Made by a program: the position numbers and the translations under genes. Shown piece after piece: positions 46,232 through 55,320 of a stretch of DNA of 64,000 bases (its first letter is position 1; every line of letters begins with the position of its first letter). The notes under the pieces are model-generated. The model was given only the letters and a program-made list of their open reading frames with translations, ran no database searches and was not told the origin of the DNA. The DNA is taken from NCBI RefSeq assembly GCF_001428685.1, contig NZ_LMIK01000001.1:1048464-1112463 (forward strand). Reading direction: 5' to 3'. Source of the stretch: Lysobacter sp. Root76 (GTDB lineage: Bacteria > Pseudomonadota > Gammaproteobacteria > Xanthomonadales > Xanthomonadaceae).

Positions 46232-47947
46232 CTAGCCCGGCGGATACAGCGGCGGCAGCGGCGAGGCCGCCACAGCGGCGACAGCGCGCCAGCGCGGGCC
46301 CTGCACGAACGCGGAGCGCAATTGCGCACGCGCGGCCGGACCATCGCCACCGGCCCAGCGTGCACGCTGCATCGCCTGCAGGGCTTCGCGCTGGGCGGGG
46401 TCGTCCAGGCGCGCGATGACCTCGTCGATATCCGCTGCCGGCGGGTTCGCCAGGGCGCACAGCGCGGCCGCGACCTCGCCGAAGTCGCCGCTGTCCAGCA
46501 CCTGCCTGAGCGCGCCGCGACGGCCCGACGGCGGCGCCGCCGGCAGTTCGCCCGCCACCGGCAGCGGCGGCGCTGCGCCGGCGCGGACGGCCGCCGGATG
46601 CGCGCGCAGGTGCAGCGCCCAGACCAGGGTCGCCAGCCACAGCGCCGCGAACACCAGCGCCGCCAACGCCCACCAGCGCGCGGCCGGATCCTGCGCGATC
46701 GCCGCGATCGGCGAAGCGTTCGCGCCGGCCTTGGCCTCGTCCGCAGCGGGCGCCGGCAACGGCGCCGGGGCCGATCCGTCGGCGGCGGCGATCTTCCAGG
46801 TCAGCGCTGGTAGCTGGGTGCTGCGCGCCGTGCCCGAGCCCACGTCCCACCAGCCCAGGCGCAGCCCGTCCAGACGCGCCTCGCCGGTGCGCGAAGGCAC
46901 CAACGAGAACTTGCGCGTGAGCTTGACCCGCGGCCGGCCGTTGGCGAAGTTTTCGTCGGATTGGACCGGTTCGGCGAACACCTGCACGCCGTCGATCGGC
47001 GGCAGCTGCAGTTCCGGAATCTGCGCCGCGGTGGCGCCGTCGGCGGTGACCTCGACGGTCAGGGTCGCGGCGCTGCCCGCGCGCAGGTCCTGCGGCGCGG
47101 ACTGGTAGCGCAGCTGCAGATCGCGCAGCGGCAGCCAGGGCTGCGGCGCGTTGGCCGGCATCGCGCGTACCTGCAGGCGCCGCGGCGTGGCCGCGACGCG
47201 CAGGGTGTCGCCGTTGCCGCCGAACATGTCCTCGAAGAAATTGGGCGCGCTGCGGCCTTCGAAACGCGCGCCCGGCACCTGCACCACGCCGCTGCGCTCG
47301 GGCACCAGCAGGTAGCGGCGCTCGACCACGTTGTAGCGGCGCCCGCCGAGTTCGCGGGTGTACTGCGCGTCGTCGCCGATGCGCTGGAACGAGGCGCCTT
47401 CGGGCGCCGGCTGGTCGAGCTGACCGGCCACGATCGGCACCGCCGAATACAGCCGCACCACCCAGCCCACCGCCTGCTGCACGTAGGGATCGGTCGCGTC
47501 GGCTTCGCTCTCGATGAAGACGTCGTCGCCGGCGTGCGCCGGCGCGCGCGCGGCCACCGGCGCGACCACCAGGGTCAGCGCCGCCGTGCGTTCGCCGCCC
47601 ACGCTCAGCGACGGCACCGTCAGGCGTCCGTCGCGGCGCGGGCGCAGGGCCACGCCGTACAGCGAGCGGGTGACGAACTGGCCGTTGCTGCGTTCGAACG
47701 AACGCCGGCTGGTGTTGTTGCTGACCTCGAAGTCCTTGGCCAGCGGCGAGTAGTCGGGACCGGCGCCGCTGAGCGAGGTGGTCTCGATGTTGAGGGTCAC
47801 GGTTTCGCCGGCATTGACGGCGTCGCGGTCCAGCCACGCGCGCGGCTGCGCGAGCACGCCGAAACTGGCGGCGCACAGCACCAGCCACAAGACGAACAGA
47901 CCGGCGGTGCGGGCGTGGACGGACGGCATGCGCGGCATCGCGGTCAT
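46232..47947 (-). CDS. batD: BatD (BatD/oxygen-tolerance family membrane protein)
   Basis: 571 residues. The signal segment (TAGLFVLWLVLCAASFGVLA) is followed by a long β-rich periplasmic region with the BatD opening QPRAWLDRDAVNAGETVTLN. It contains repeated Ig-like strand patterns and PNFFEDMFGGNG in the middle. A helix near residue 430 (WWALAALVFAALWLATLVWA) then leads to a ~120-residue cytoplasmic tail. Bat proteins form a membrane complex with MoxR ATPase and VWA proteins, linked to envelope stress or aerotolerance in other bacteria. The start overlaps the batB/C stop (ATGA). Last gene of the operon. Confidence 0.9.
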   Translation of the reverse strand: MTAMPRMPSVHARTAGLFVLWLVLCAASFGVLAQPRAWLDRDAVNAGETVTLNIETTSLSGAGPDYSPLAKDFEVSNNTSRRSFERSNGQFVTRSLYGVALRPRRDGRLTVPSLSVGGERTAALTLVVAPVAARAPAHAGDDVFIESEADATDPYVQQAVGWVVRLYSAVPIVAGQLDQPAPEGASFQRIGDDAQYTRELGGRRYNVVERRYLLVPERSGVVQVPGARFEGRSAPNFFEDMFGGNGDTLRVAATPRRLQVRAMPANAPQPWLPLRDLQLRYQSAPQDLRAGSAATLTVEVTADGATAAQIPELQLPPIDGVQVFAEPVQSDENFANGRPRVKLTRKFSLVPSRTGEARLDGLRLGWWDVGSGTARSTQLPALTWKIAAADGSAPAPLPAPAADEAKAGANASPIAAIAQDPAARWWALAALVFAALWLATLVWALHLRAHPAAVRAGAAPPLPVAGELPAAPPSGRRGALRQVLDSGDFGEVAAALCALANPPAADIDEVIARLDDPAQREALQAMQRARWAGGDGPAARAQLRSAFVQGPRWRAVAAVAASPLPPLYPPG

Positions 47948-49671
47948 TCTCCTTGCTCGCCCAGAACCTGGCGGCGTTCGTGCTCGATACGGAATTTCTC
48001 GCGCAGCAGACCGCCCGGATCGTCCGGCACGCGCCTGAGCCAGGCTTCGTTGGCGACCCGGACTTCGCGCTGCTGCGCGGTTTCCTTGCCGCGCGCGCGC
48101 GCCTGCGCCGGCTGCTCGGTGCGCGGCTGTTGCTGCAAGGCGCGCTGCATGCGCTCGCGCTGGGCGCGGTCGGCCTGTTCCTGCGCCTTGGCCGCGGCGG
48201 AGGGATCGGATTCGGATTTGGAACCGGATTCCTCGCGCTCGGGCTTGGGCTGATCCTGGGCCGGCTTCTGCTGTTTCTGCTGGCCCTGCTGCGGCTTCTG
48301 CGGTTGGTTCTGCTGGCCTTGCCCGCCCTGCGACGACTGGTTCTGCTGCGACTTGTCCTTGGGCGGCGGCTTGCGCTTCATCGCCGCTTCGACCGCGCGC
48401 TTGTTGGCCAGCGCATCGGGCATGCCGGGTTGCAGGCTCAAGGCGCGGTCGTAGGCGGCGATCGCCTGCGGGTACTGCCCGGCCTTGGCCAGCGCGTTGC
48501 CGAGGTTGTATTGGGCATCGGCGCTGTCCGAGCTGCGGTACAGCTGCGCGGCGCGCGGGTAGTCGCCGCGGCGGTAGGCCTGGGTCGCGTCCTGCATGCG
48601 CTCGTGGACGAGCTGGTCGGGACGACGCCATAGCTCGGCCGCCCGCGCGGGTTGCCAGGGCAGCCAGGCGCACAGCAGCAGTGCGGCGAGCGCGCCGCTG
48701 CGGCGACGGAACGCGAACAGCGCCACCAGCAGCAGCGGCGGCAACAGCCAATAGCCTTCGTCCTGCCAGGTACGGCCCTTGCTGCCCTTGGCCGCGGTGG
48801 CATCGGTGGCCTTGGGTTCGAGCACGCCCAGCGCGCGCAGATCTTCGTCGCCGCCGCTCATGGCCGCGTAGCTGCCGCCGCCGGCGCCGGCGAGATCGCG
48901 CAAGGTGGCCGGTTCGAGCTTGACTCCGACGATGCTGCCGTCGCTGCGGCGGATCGCGGCCCCGGCGGCGCTGCCCAGGCCCAGCGCGGACACGCGGTAG
49001 CCGTCGGCCGCGGCTGCGGCCGCCGCGGCGCGCGTGCGCGCATCGCTATGATCGGTCAGCAACAGGATGTCGCCGCGTTCGAAGCCGGCGCGGCGCAGCA
49101 GCCGCGTCGACCAGACGATGGCGCGATCGCCGCGCTGGCCGTCGACCGGCATCACGTCGGGATTGAGCGCGTCCAGGAACAAGGCGACATTGGCCGCATC
49201 GTCGGTCAGCGGCGCGACGGTGAACGCATCGCCGGCGTAGGCCACCAGCCCGACCTGGCCGCCGTCGCGCTCGCGCAGCAGGGTCGCGATCTTGGCCCGC
49301 GCCTGCGCCAGGCGCGTAGGAGGCAAGTCGGTGGCGAGCACGGCGCTGGACAGATCGAGCGCGATCACCAGCGGCGCCCGGCTCTGCCACAGGGCCTGCT
49401 CGGTCTGGCGCCAACTCGGGCCGGCCAGCGCGAACACCGCGAGCACGCCGGCGAGCATCGCCAACCAGGCGCCGTAACGCGTGCGCTTGTCCTGCCCGGC
49501 TTCGAGCAGATGCGGCAGCAGGTGCGGATCGACCGCATCGCGCCAGGCGCTGGCGCGACGCCGGCGCGCGCGCCACCACAGCGCGATCAAGGGCAAGGCC
49601 AGCAGCGCCCACAGCCAGTGCGGACGCAACAGGTGCAATTGCGAGAACGTCCCCATCCAATCGGTGCTCAT
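47944..49671 (-). CDS. batB: BatB-BatC fusion: VWA membrane protein with C-terminal TPR and Gln-rich tail
   Basis: 575 residues. Two N-terminal helices (HWLWALLALPLIALWW) precede a von Willebrand A domain whose MIDAS start is LDLSSAV (D106-L-S-S-A110). The final Ser of DxSxS is Ala, so metal binding may be weakened. Another pair of helices around residue 330 is followed by TPR units (TQAYRRGDYPRAAQLYRSSD, then AQYNLGNALAKAGQYPQAIA). A very Gln/Lys/Pro-rich tail of ~100 residues precedes the conserved end PDDPGGLLREKFRIEHERRQ. In many species the VWA (BatB) and TPR (BatC) parts are separate proteins. Overlaps batA and batD by four bases each. Confidence 0.88.
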   Translation of the reverse strand: MSTDWMGTFSQLHLLRPHWLWALLALPLIALWWRARRRRASAWRDAVDPHLLPHLLEAGQDKRTRYGAWLAMLAGVLAVFALAGPSWRQTEQALWQSRAPLVIALDLSSAVLATDLPPTRLAQARAKIATLLRERDGGQVGLVAYAGDAFTVAPLTDDAANVALFLDALNPDVMPVDGQRGDRAIVWSTRLLRRAGFERGDILLLTDHSDARTRAAAAAAAADGYRVSALGLGSAAGAAIRRSDGSIVGVKLEPATLRDLAGAGGGSYAAMSGGDEDLRALGVLEPKATDATAAKGSKGRTWQDEGYWLLPPLLLVALFAFRRRSGALAALLLCAWLPWQPARAAELWRRPDQLVHERMQDATQAYRRGDYPRAAQLYRSSDSADAQYNLGNALAKAGQYPQAIAAYDRALSLQPGMPDALANKRAVEAAMKRKPPPKDKSQQNQSSQGGQGQQNQPQKPQQGQQKQQKPAQDQPKPEREESGSKSESDPSAAAKAQEQADRAQRERMQRALQQQPRTEQPAQARARGKETAQQREVRVANEAWLRRVPDDPGGLLREKFRIEHERRQVLGEQGE

Positions 49672-50687
49672 GCGCGTCGCCTCCCTTGCAGGGCGAACGC
49701 CAGCAGCGCCAGCACGAACGCGGCCGCGAGCGGCCAGACGTAGCGCTCGATGCGCGGGCGCACGGTCTCGCCTGGGCGCTGGATAGGCTCCAGCCGATCG
49801 ATCTCGGCGTAGATGCCGGCCAGTTCGGAGGTGTCGCGGGCGCGGAAGAAACGCCCGCCGGTTTGCTTGGCCACCGCGCGCAGGGTGGTCTCGTCGATGT
49901 CGTCGCCGCCACCGGGTATCGGCAACTTGATGCCGAGCACCGACAGCGTGCCGTCGCCGCCGAAGGCGATGGTGTGCACGCGCACGTGATCGGCGCTGGC
50001 CAGTTCTGCCGCCTTCTTGGGCTCGATCGCACCGGCGGTATTGACGCCGTCGGTCAGCAGGATCAGCACGCGCTGCTCGGCGGGCTGCGAGCGCAGGCGC
50101 TTCACCGCCAGCGCGATCGCGTCGCCGATCGCGGTTTCCTGGCCGGCCAGTCCGACCACGCTGTCGGCGAGCTGGTCGCGCACGGTCGCGCGGTCCAGGG
50201 TCAGCGGTGCCAGCGCGTAGGCGCGGCGGCCGAACACCAGCAGGCCGACGCGGTCGCCGACCCGGCGTTCGAGGAAGTCGTTGAGCACCGCCTTGGCCGC
50301 GGTCAGGCGATCCACCGGGCGATCGCCGAGTTCCATGTCCGGCTCGCGCATGCTGCCCGATAGATCCAGCGCCAGCATCAGATCGCGGCCGACCTGGGGC
50401 GGCTGCACCGCGTCGCCGAGCTGTTGCGGCCGCGCGGCGGCGATGCAGAGCAGGATCCACGCCGCCCAGATCAACCAGCCCGGGCCGCGCCCGCGCACGC
50501 CGTGACCGCCGACGGCCGCGACCGCATCCAGGCGTTCGCCGAACGGTACTTTCAACGCCGCCGAGCCGTCGCGCGCGGCCGGCAGCAGCCAGCGCGCCAG
50601 CCACGGCAAGGGCAGCGCGAGCAGCCACCAAGGCCACGCGAACAGGTCGCGCGCATCGGCCAGGGCGCGGGCGAGCGCGTCCATCAT
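49668..50687 (-). CDS. batA: BatA, VWA-domain membrane protein
   Basis: 339 residues. Two N-terminal membrane helices are followed by a VWA domain with an intact MIDAS, LALDLSGSM (D108, S110, S112), and the later MIDAS residues in AIGDAIALAVKRL and LLTDGVNTAGAIEP. A C-terminal helix (YVWPLAAAFVLALLAFALQG) closes it. The domain faces the periplasm. It works with BatB, BatD and a MoxR chaperone ATPase. Two adjacent ATGs (50687 and 50684) overlap the DUF4381 stop; the stop of batA overlaps batB by ATGA. Confidence 0.92.
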   Translation of the reverse strand: MMDALARALADARDLFAWPWWLLALPLPWLARWLLPAARDGSAALKVPFGERLDAVAAVGGHGVRGRGPGWLIWAAWILLCIAAARPQQLGDAVQPPQVGRDLMLALDLSGSMREPDMELGDRPVDRLTAAKAVLNDFLERRVGDRVGLLVFGRRAYALAPLTLDRATVRDQLADSVVGLAGQETAIGDAIALAVKRLRSQPAEQRVLILLTDGVNTAGAIEPKKAAELASADHVRVHTIAFGGDGTLSVLGIKLPIPGGGDDIDETTLRAVAKQTGGRFFRARDTSELAGIYAEIDRLEPIQRPGETVRPRIERYVWPLAAAFVLALLAFALQGRRRA

Positions 50688-51142
50688 CGGCCTGCGCCCA
50701 TCAGTTCGAGGAAGCGCGTGCGCACCAGCTCGCGCAAGGCCTCCGCCTGCAGAGGATCGACGTCGCGGCGGTAACCGCCGTCGAGCAGCAGACGGCCCGC
50801 GGCCTCGACGAACTGCGGCGACTTCGCGCTGCGATCGAGAAAGGCCAGCCAGTCTTCGCCCTGCAGGCGGTCCGCCGTCGCGTCGCGGCGGCGCGCGGCA
50901 CGGCGCAATAGTTCCGACATCGCCGCGACCTGCGCCGACGGCGTAGCCGCTTCGGCCAGCGCATCGTCGAACACGCGCTCGATCGCGCGCCGCCGGCGCT
51001 GCCGGCGCGCGCGCCACAACCACACCGCGGCCACGACCAGCAGCACGGCCGCGAACACCATCCACCAGCCCGGCGCCGGTGGCCACCAGGACGGCGCCAC
51101 GCTCTCGTGCACGTCGCGCAGGAGCAGGGTCGGATCGGCCAT
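50684..51142 (-). CDS. DUF4381 domain membrane protein of the bat operon
   Basis: 152 residues from the ATG at 51142; a GTG three bases earlier is possible. It begins with LLLRDVHESVAPSWWPPAPG, where the WWPPAPGWW segment is the DUF4381 hallmark, followed by one membrane helix (MVFAAVLLVVAAVWLW). A basic cytoplasmic helical domain ends with GEDWLAFLDRS and ALRELVRTRFLELMGAGR. These proteins occur only within moxR-bat clusters and their role is not known. Its start overlaps the DUF58 stop, and its stop overlaps batA. Confidence 0.88.
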   Translation of the reverse strand: MADPTLLLRDVHESVAPSWWPPAPGWWMVFAAVLLVVAAVWLWRARRQRRRRAIERVFDDALAEAATPSAQVAAMSELLRRAARRRDATADRLQGEDWLAFLDRSAKSPQFVEAAGRLLLDGGYRRDVDPLQAEALRELVRTRFLELMGAGR

Positions 51143-52056
51143 CACGCCACCAGCGGCCGTGCCCGGCCCAGCAAGGGCAACCAGGATTCACTGGGCGCAT
51201 CGGTGGACAGGGCCTGCACACGCACGCCGCGCGAGGGCAGTTTTTCCAATGCGGCCGCGACTGGTGCGGTGAATTCCTCAGCCCAGCGCCGGCGCTGTGC
51301 GGGCACGCCAAGATCGACTTCGATCCGGCGCTCGCCGCTGCGGAACGGCAGCGCGGATTGCGGCGGCGCGTTTTCCAAGGGATCGGTCAGCAGCAGCACG
51401 ATCACTTCGTGGTGCTGGGCCAGTGCCGGCCAGCGCCGCTCGGGCACCTGCTCCAGGCTGCGCGGATCGGCCAGCACGACCAGGCGCGAGCCCGGCCGCA
51501 GCAGACGCGTGGCGTGGTCGAGCGCGACCGCGAGACCGGCGTCGTCCGCGGGCGGCTGCGCGTACCAGCGCACCAGCGCGTCGAGCGCGCGCAAGGCGCC
51601 GCGCGGTCCCGACGCCGGCGCCACCGGCGCCTCGCGCAGGCTGCCGCGCAACGCGGCGATGCGGTCGCCGTCGCGCGCCGCCGCCCAGGCCGCGATCGCG
51701 CCGGCACGCGCGGCCTGGACCGACTTGAAGCGCACGCGGGTGCCGAAATACAGCGCCGGCGAGGTGTCGGCGACGATCAGGCTCAAGCGCTCGCGTTCGG
51801 CCTGGAACAACTTGGTGTGGGCGCGGCCGGTGCGCGCGGTCAGGCGCCAGTCGATGTGGCGCGCATCGTCGCCGTTCGAGTATTCGCGCGATTCGGCGTA
51901 CTCCATGCCGCGTCCGCGCAAGGGCGACAGCGCATGGCCGCTGACCCCGTGCCGACCCAGGCGCGCATTGCGGCGACCGCCGACGGCGGCGCGCAGCGCG
52001 ACCAGTTCCGCCAGTTGCGGACGCAGGCCGTTGGATTCGGTGGACGCAGCGCTCAT
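51142..52056 (-). CDS. DUF58 domain protein of the bat operon
   Basis: 304 residues, soluble here, without the N-terminal helices of some relatives. The family core is GHALSPLRGRGMEYAESREY, then GDDARHIDWRLTARTGRAHT, then LSLIVADTSPALYFGTRVRF. The D-x-S-x-x-L start of a VWA-like fold is visible in VADTSPAL. The rest is a degenerate VWA fold (GSRLVVLADPRSLEQVPERR). DUF58 proteins act beside MoxR ATPases as likely substrates or adaptors. It is 52 bases downstream of the moxR stop, the only gap of note in this operon, and overlaps the DUF4381 start. Confidence 0.92.
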   Translation of the reverse strand: MSAASTESNGLRPQLAELVALRAAVGGRRNARLGRHGVSGHALSPLRGRGMEYAESREYSNGDDARHIDWRLTARTGRAHTKLFQAERERLSLIVADTSPALYFGTRVRFKSVQAARAGAIAAWAAARDGDRIAALRGSLREAPVAPASGPRGALRALDALVRWYAQPPADDAGLAVALDHATRLLRPGSRLVVLADPRSLEQVPERRWPALAQHHEVIVLLLTDPLENAPPQSALPFRSGERRIEVDLGVPAQRRRWAEEFTAPVAAALEKLPSRGVRVQALSTDAPSESWLPLLGRARPLVA

Positions 52057-52108
52057 GGCGATCCTGGACCGGGGCCGCGCGCCACCAGCGGCGACGCGTC
52101 GCGCCGGC

Positions 52109-53146
52109 TCACGGCAGCGGCACCCGCTGCAGCAGTTCGGCGACCAGGCGGTCGCCGTCCCAACCCTCGGCGGTGGCTTCGTAGCTGGGCAGGATGCGAT
52201 GGCGCAGCACCTCGGGCGCGATCGCGCGCACGTCGTCCGGGGTCACGTAGTCGCGACCGGCCAGCCAGGCATGCGCGCGCGCGCAGCGCTCCAGCGCGAT
52301 CGAGCCGCGCGGGCTGGCGCCCCAGGCGATCCGGCGCGCGAGCGCGGCGTCGTAGCGCGCGGCATCGCGCGAGGCCAGCACCAGTTCGATCAGATAGCGC
52401 TCGACCGCGGGCGCGACGTGCAGCGACAGCACCGCGGCGCGCGCCGCGAACACGTCGGCCAGCGGCATCTTGGTCACGACCGGCGCCACCGTACGCAGCG
52501 AGTCGCGTGCGCGTTCGCGCGCCAGGCGCAGGATCTCGGCTTCCGCGGCCGCTTCCGGGTAGCCGATGCGCACGTGCATCAGGAAACGGTCGAGCTGGGC
52601 CTCGGGCAGCGGGAAGGTACCCTCCTGCTCGATCGGGTTCTGGGTCGCCATGACCAGGAACAACGGCGGCAGCGCATACGTAGCCCGGCCGACCGTGACC
52701 TGGCGTTCGCCCATCGCCTCCAGCAGCGCCGACTGGACCTTGGCCGGCGCGCGATTGATTTCGTCGGCGAGCAGGATGGGATGGAAGATCGGCCCGGCCT
52801 GGAACTCGAAGCGGCCGTCCTGCGGACGCCAGACCTCGGTACCCGTGAGATCGGCCGGCAGCAGGTCGGGGGTGAACTGGACGCGGGCGAAGTCGGCCTC
52901 CAGGCGCGCCGCCAGCGCACGCACTGCGCTGGTCTTGGCCAGGCCGGGCGCGCCTTCGACCAGCAAATGGCCGTCGCCGAGCAGGGCGATCAACAGACGC
53001 TCGATCAGCGCCGCCTGGCCGACGATCTCGGTCGAGAGCGCCTCGCGCAGTCCGCGGAAGGCATCGTGCAGACGCGCCAGTTCGGCATCCGGCAGGGCGG
53101 GCGTACGGACCGGCGCGGTGCCGGCGAGGATTTCGGGGGTTTCCAT
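52109..53146 (-). CDS. MoxR-family AAA+ ATPase
   Basis: 345 residues. Walker A is VEGAPGLAKTSAVRA, Walker B ILLADEINRAPAKVQ. The MoxR signature is MGERQVTVGRATYALPPLFL followed by VMATQNPIEQEGTFPLPEAQ. Sensor-2 and the lid follow (ARRIAWGASPRGSIALERCA). MoxR ATPases act as chaperones that remodel or insert metal into VWA-domain partners, here the batA/batB products. It opens the moxR-DUF58-DUF4381-batA-batBC-batD operon, which faces away from the pilQ terminator about 110 bases upstream. Confidence 0.95.
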   Translation of the reverse strand: METPEILAGTAPVRTPALPDAELARLHDAFRGLREALSTEIVGQAALIERLLIALLGDGHLLVEGAPGLAKTSAVRALAARLEADFARVQFTPDLLPADLTGTEVWRPQDGRFEFQAGPIFHPILLADEINRAPAKVQSALLEAMGERQVTVGRATYALPPLFLVMATQNPIEQEGTFPLPEAQLDRFLMHVRIGYPEAAAEAEILRLARERARDSLRTVAPVVTKMPLADVFAARAAVLSLHVAPAVERYLIELVLASRDAARYDAALARRIAWGASPRGSIALERCARAHAWLAGRDYVTPDDVRAIAPEVLRHRILPSYEATAEGWDGDRLVAELLQRVPLP

Positions 53147-53256
53147 CGGCGTTCCGACGCGGGGCGAGGTCCGATTTTGACCGAACTTGGCGGCCGGGGT
53201 TCACCCAACCAATGGCACGTTCAGCTCATCGCTCCCTTTCCGACCCCGAAAACGCG

Positions 53257-53278
53257 AAGAGGGCCCGAAGGCCCTCTT
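53257..53278 (-). terminator. Rho-independent terminator of pilMNOPQ
   Basis: A perfect 9-bp stem (AAGAGGGCC with GGCCCTCTT), stable CGAA loop, 27 bases past the pilQ stop. The minus strand continues CGCGTTTTCG. Confidence 0.8.
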
Positions 53279-53304
53279 GCGTACTACGTCCGGATCGGCC
53301 GCGC

Positions 53305-55305
53305 TTAGCGCTGCGCGACCTTGAGCACTTTCGGCGTCACGAAGATCAGCAGCTCGGCCTTTTCCTTGGAGCGGCCCTTCTTCTTGAACAGGTTGCCCAG
53401 GAAGGGGATGTCGCCCAGGAACGGCACCTTGGTGACGTCGCTGCGATCGCGGAACTCGTACACGCCGCCGATCACCACGGTCTGACCGTCCTCGACCAGC
53501 ACCGCGGTGTTGACCGAGCGCTTGGCGATGATCGGCACCTGGCCGATCGAGGTGTTCAGGGTGCCGTCGACCTCGTCCTTCTTGACCGCCATGTTCAGGA
53601 ACACGCGGCCGTCGTTGGTGATGGTCGGGGTGACCTTGAGCTCCAGCAGCACGTCCTTGAACTGGACGTTCGGGATCGGCGTGCTGTTGCCGCCCTGCTG
53701 CGGGGAGATCGTCACGTAGCCCACTTCCTGACCTTGGCTGATCACCGCTTCGCGCTGGTTGCTGGTGACGACGCGCGGGTTGGAGATGACTTCGCCGCGG
53801 CCTTCTTCCTGGATCGCCGAGAGCTCGATATCGAGCAGGTAACCGGCGTTGAGGATCGACAGCGCCAGCGAGCCGGCCGGGTTGTCGACGCCCAGGTTGG
53901 TCATCAGGCCGCGGGTGATCGTGCCCAGCGTACGCACCGGCGGCGAGCCGACCGAACCGGCGTTGAGCCAGTCGCGGAAGGCGTTGGCATAAGCGGTGTC
54001 GGCGGCGACCTGCGAATTGCGGGTCGCGGTGTTCGCGTCGAGGTTGCCGCTGAAGTAGGAATTGTCCTTGTTGCCGCTGATGCCGAACTTGGCGCCGAGT
54101 TCGCGCGAGACCGATTCGGTCGCGATCACGATGCGGGCCTCGATCACGACCTGGTCGACCGGGCGATCGATCACCCGAACCAGTTCGCGCATCTGCTGAA
54201 CCTTCTTCGGGATGTCGCTGATCATCAGCGTGTTGGTGCGCTCGTCGGCGACCAGTCGGCCGCGCTGCGAGAGGAAGCCGTTCTCGTTCTGGCTCTGGCC
54301 GCCGCTACCACCGCCACCGCCGCCGCTGCTGCCGACGCCCTTGGCCTCGGTCAGCGCTTTGAAGATGGCCGTCGCGTTGTGGTAGTTGATCTGGATGTAC
54401 TCGGTGACCAGGTCGACGCGGTTGTCGAGCGCGATGCGCGCGTCTTCCTTGTCCTGCTCGTACTTGGCGACTTCGGCCTGCGGCGCGATCCACACCACGT
54501 TGCCGCTGCGGCGCTTGTCCAGGCCCTTGGCCTGCAGGACCAGATCCAGCGCCTGATCCCAGGGCACATTGACCAGACGCAGGGTCACGTTGCCCTGGAC
54601 CGTGTCGGCGGCGACCACGTTGAGATTGGACTCCTCGGCGATCAGTTGCAGCACGGTGCGCACCGGCACGTCCTGGAAGTTGAAGGTCACCGGGCGGCCG
54701 CTGTAGCCGCGCTTGGCCGAGTCGGTCGCACCGCCGCCGGCGGCGCCGACTGCGCGGCTGCCGACGGCCGAGGCGGCCTTGGGCACGATCTCGACGATGT
54801 ACTCGCGACCGGTCTGGTAGGCCAGCGACTCGAAACCGCCGTTGGTGTTGAGCACCAGCTGCGTGCCGTTACCGCTGGCGCGCGCGTCGATGCGCTGGAC
54901 CGGGGTCGCGAAGTCGGTGACGTTCAGCGGACGCTGCAGCGCAGCGGGCAACTGGGCGTTGCCGACGTTGATGATCACGCTCGAGCCCTGGCTGCGCAGG
55001 TCCGGCGCGGCACCGTCGCCGCTGAACTTCAGGATCAGCTTGCCGGAGCCGCCGTCGCCGCGCTTGAAATCGATGTTCGCGACCGAGATCGCGCCCGGCA
55101 GCTGCTTGGCCGGATCGAGGCTGTGCGCGGGAGCGACCACAGGCGCGGCGGGAGCCGCGACCGGTGCCGCGGCCCCGGACATCGGCGTCGCGGCGTGCGC
55201 GGCGCTGAGTCCGGCGAGCAAACCGACCACCAGGCCGGCGCTGCGCGTGCTGAAAGCCAAGGGGCGCCGGGCCGGCCGCGAGCATTTGGCGTTGAATACG
55301 GTCAT
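53305..55305 (-). CDS. pilQ: Type IV pilus secretin PilQ
   Basis: 666 residues from the ATG at 55305, with GGGGGA seven bases upstream. A TTG five codons earlier is less likely. The signal peptide is SAGLVVGLLAGLSAAHAA. An AMIN-type peptidoglycan-binding region follows (VANIDFKRGDGGSGKLILKF), only one clear copy here. Next are the secretin N-domains (PVTFNFQDVPVRTVLQLIAE and TEYIQINYHNATAIFKALTE), a Gly-rich loop, and the secretin barrel (ISNPRVVTSNQREAVISQGQ, then VPFLGDIPFLGNLFKKKGRS, then LLIFVTPKV). The multimer forms the outer-membrane pore for pili. Last gene of pilMNOPQ, with its own terminator. Confidence 0.95.
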   Translation of the reverse strand: MTVFNAKCSRPARRPLAFSTRSAGLVVGLLAGLSAAHAATPMSGAAAPVAAPAAPVVAPAHSLDPAKQLPGAISVANIDFKRGDGGSGKLILKFSGDGAAPDLRSQGSSVIINVGNAQLPAALQRPLNVTDFATPVQRIDARASGNGTQLVLNTNGGFESLAYQTGREYIVEIVPKAASAVGSRAVGAAGGGATDSAKRGYSGRPVTFNFQDVPVRTVLQLIAEESNLNVVAADTVQGNVTLRLVNVPWDQALDLVLQAKGLDKRRSGNVVWIAPQAEVAKYEQDKEDARIALDNRVDLVTEYIQINYHNATAIFKALTEAKGVGSSGGGGGGSGGQSQNENGFLSQRGRLVADERTNTLMISDIPKKVQQMRELVRVIDRPVDQVVIEARIVIATESVSRELGAKFGISGNKDNSYFSGNLDANTATRNSQVAADTAYANAFRDWLNAGSVGSPPVRTLGTITRGLMTNLGVDNPAGSLALSILNAGYLLDIELSAIQEEGRGEVISNPRVVTSNQREAVISQGQEVGYVTISPQQGGNSTPIPNVQFKDVLLELKVTPTITNDGRVFLNMAVKKDEVDGTLNTSIGQVPIIAKRSVNTAVLVEDGQTVVIGGVYEFRDRSDVTKVPFLGDIPFLGNLFKKKGRSKEKAELLIFVTPKVLKVAQR

Positions 55306-55320
55306 CGTGCTATCCCCCAA

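Noticed and set aside
46232-53146. The moxR-bat operon as a novel system
   Set aside because: The gene set is a known conserved cluster. Only the BatB MIDAS change and fusion are unusual, reported separately.
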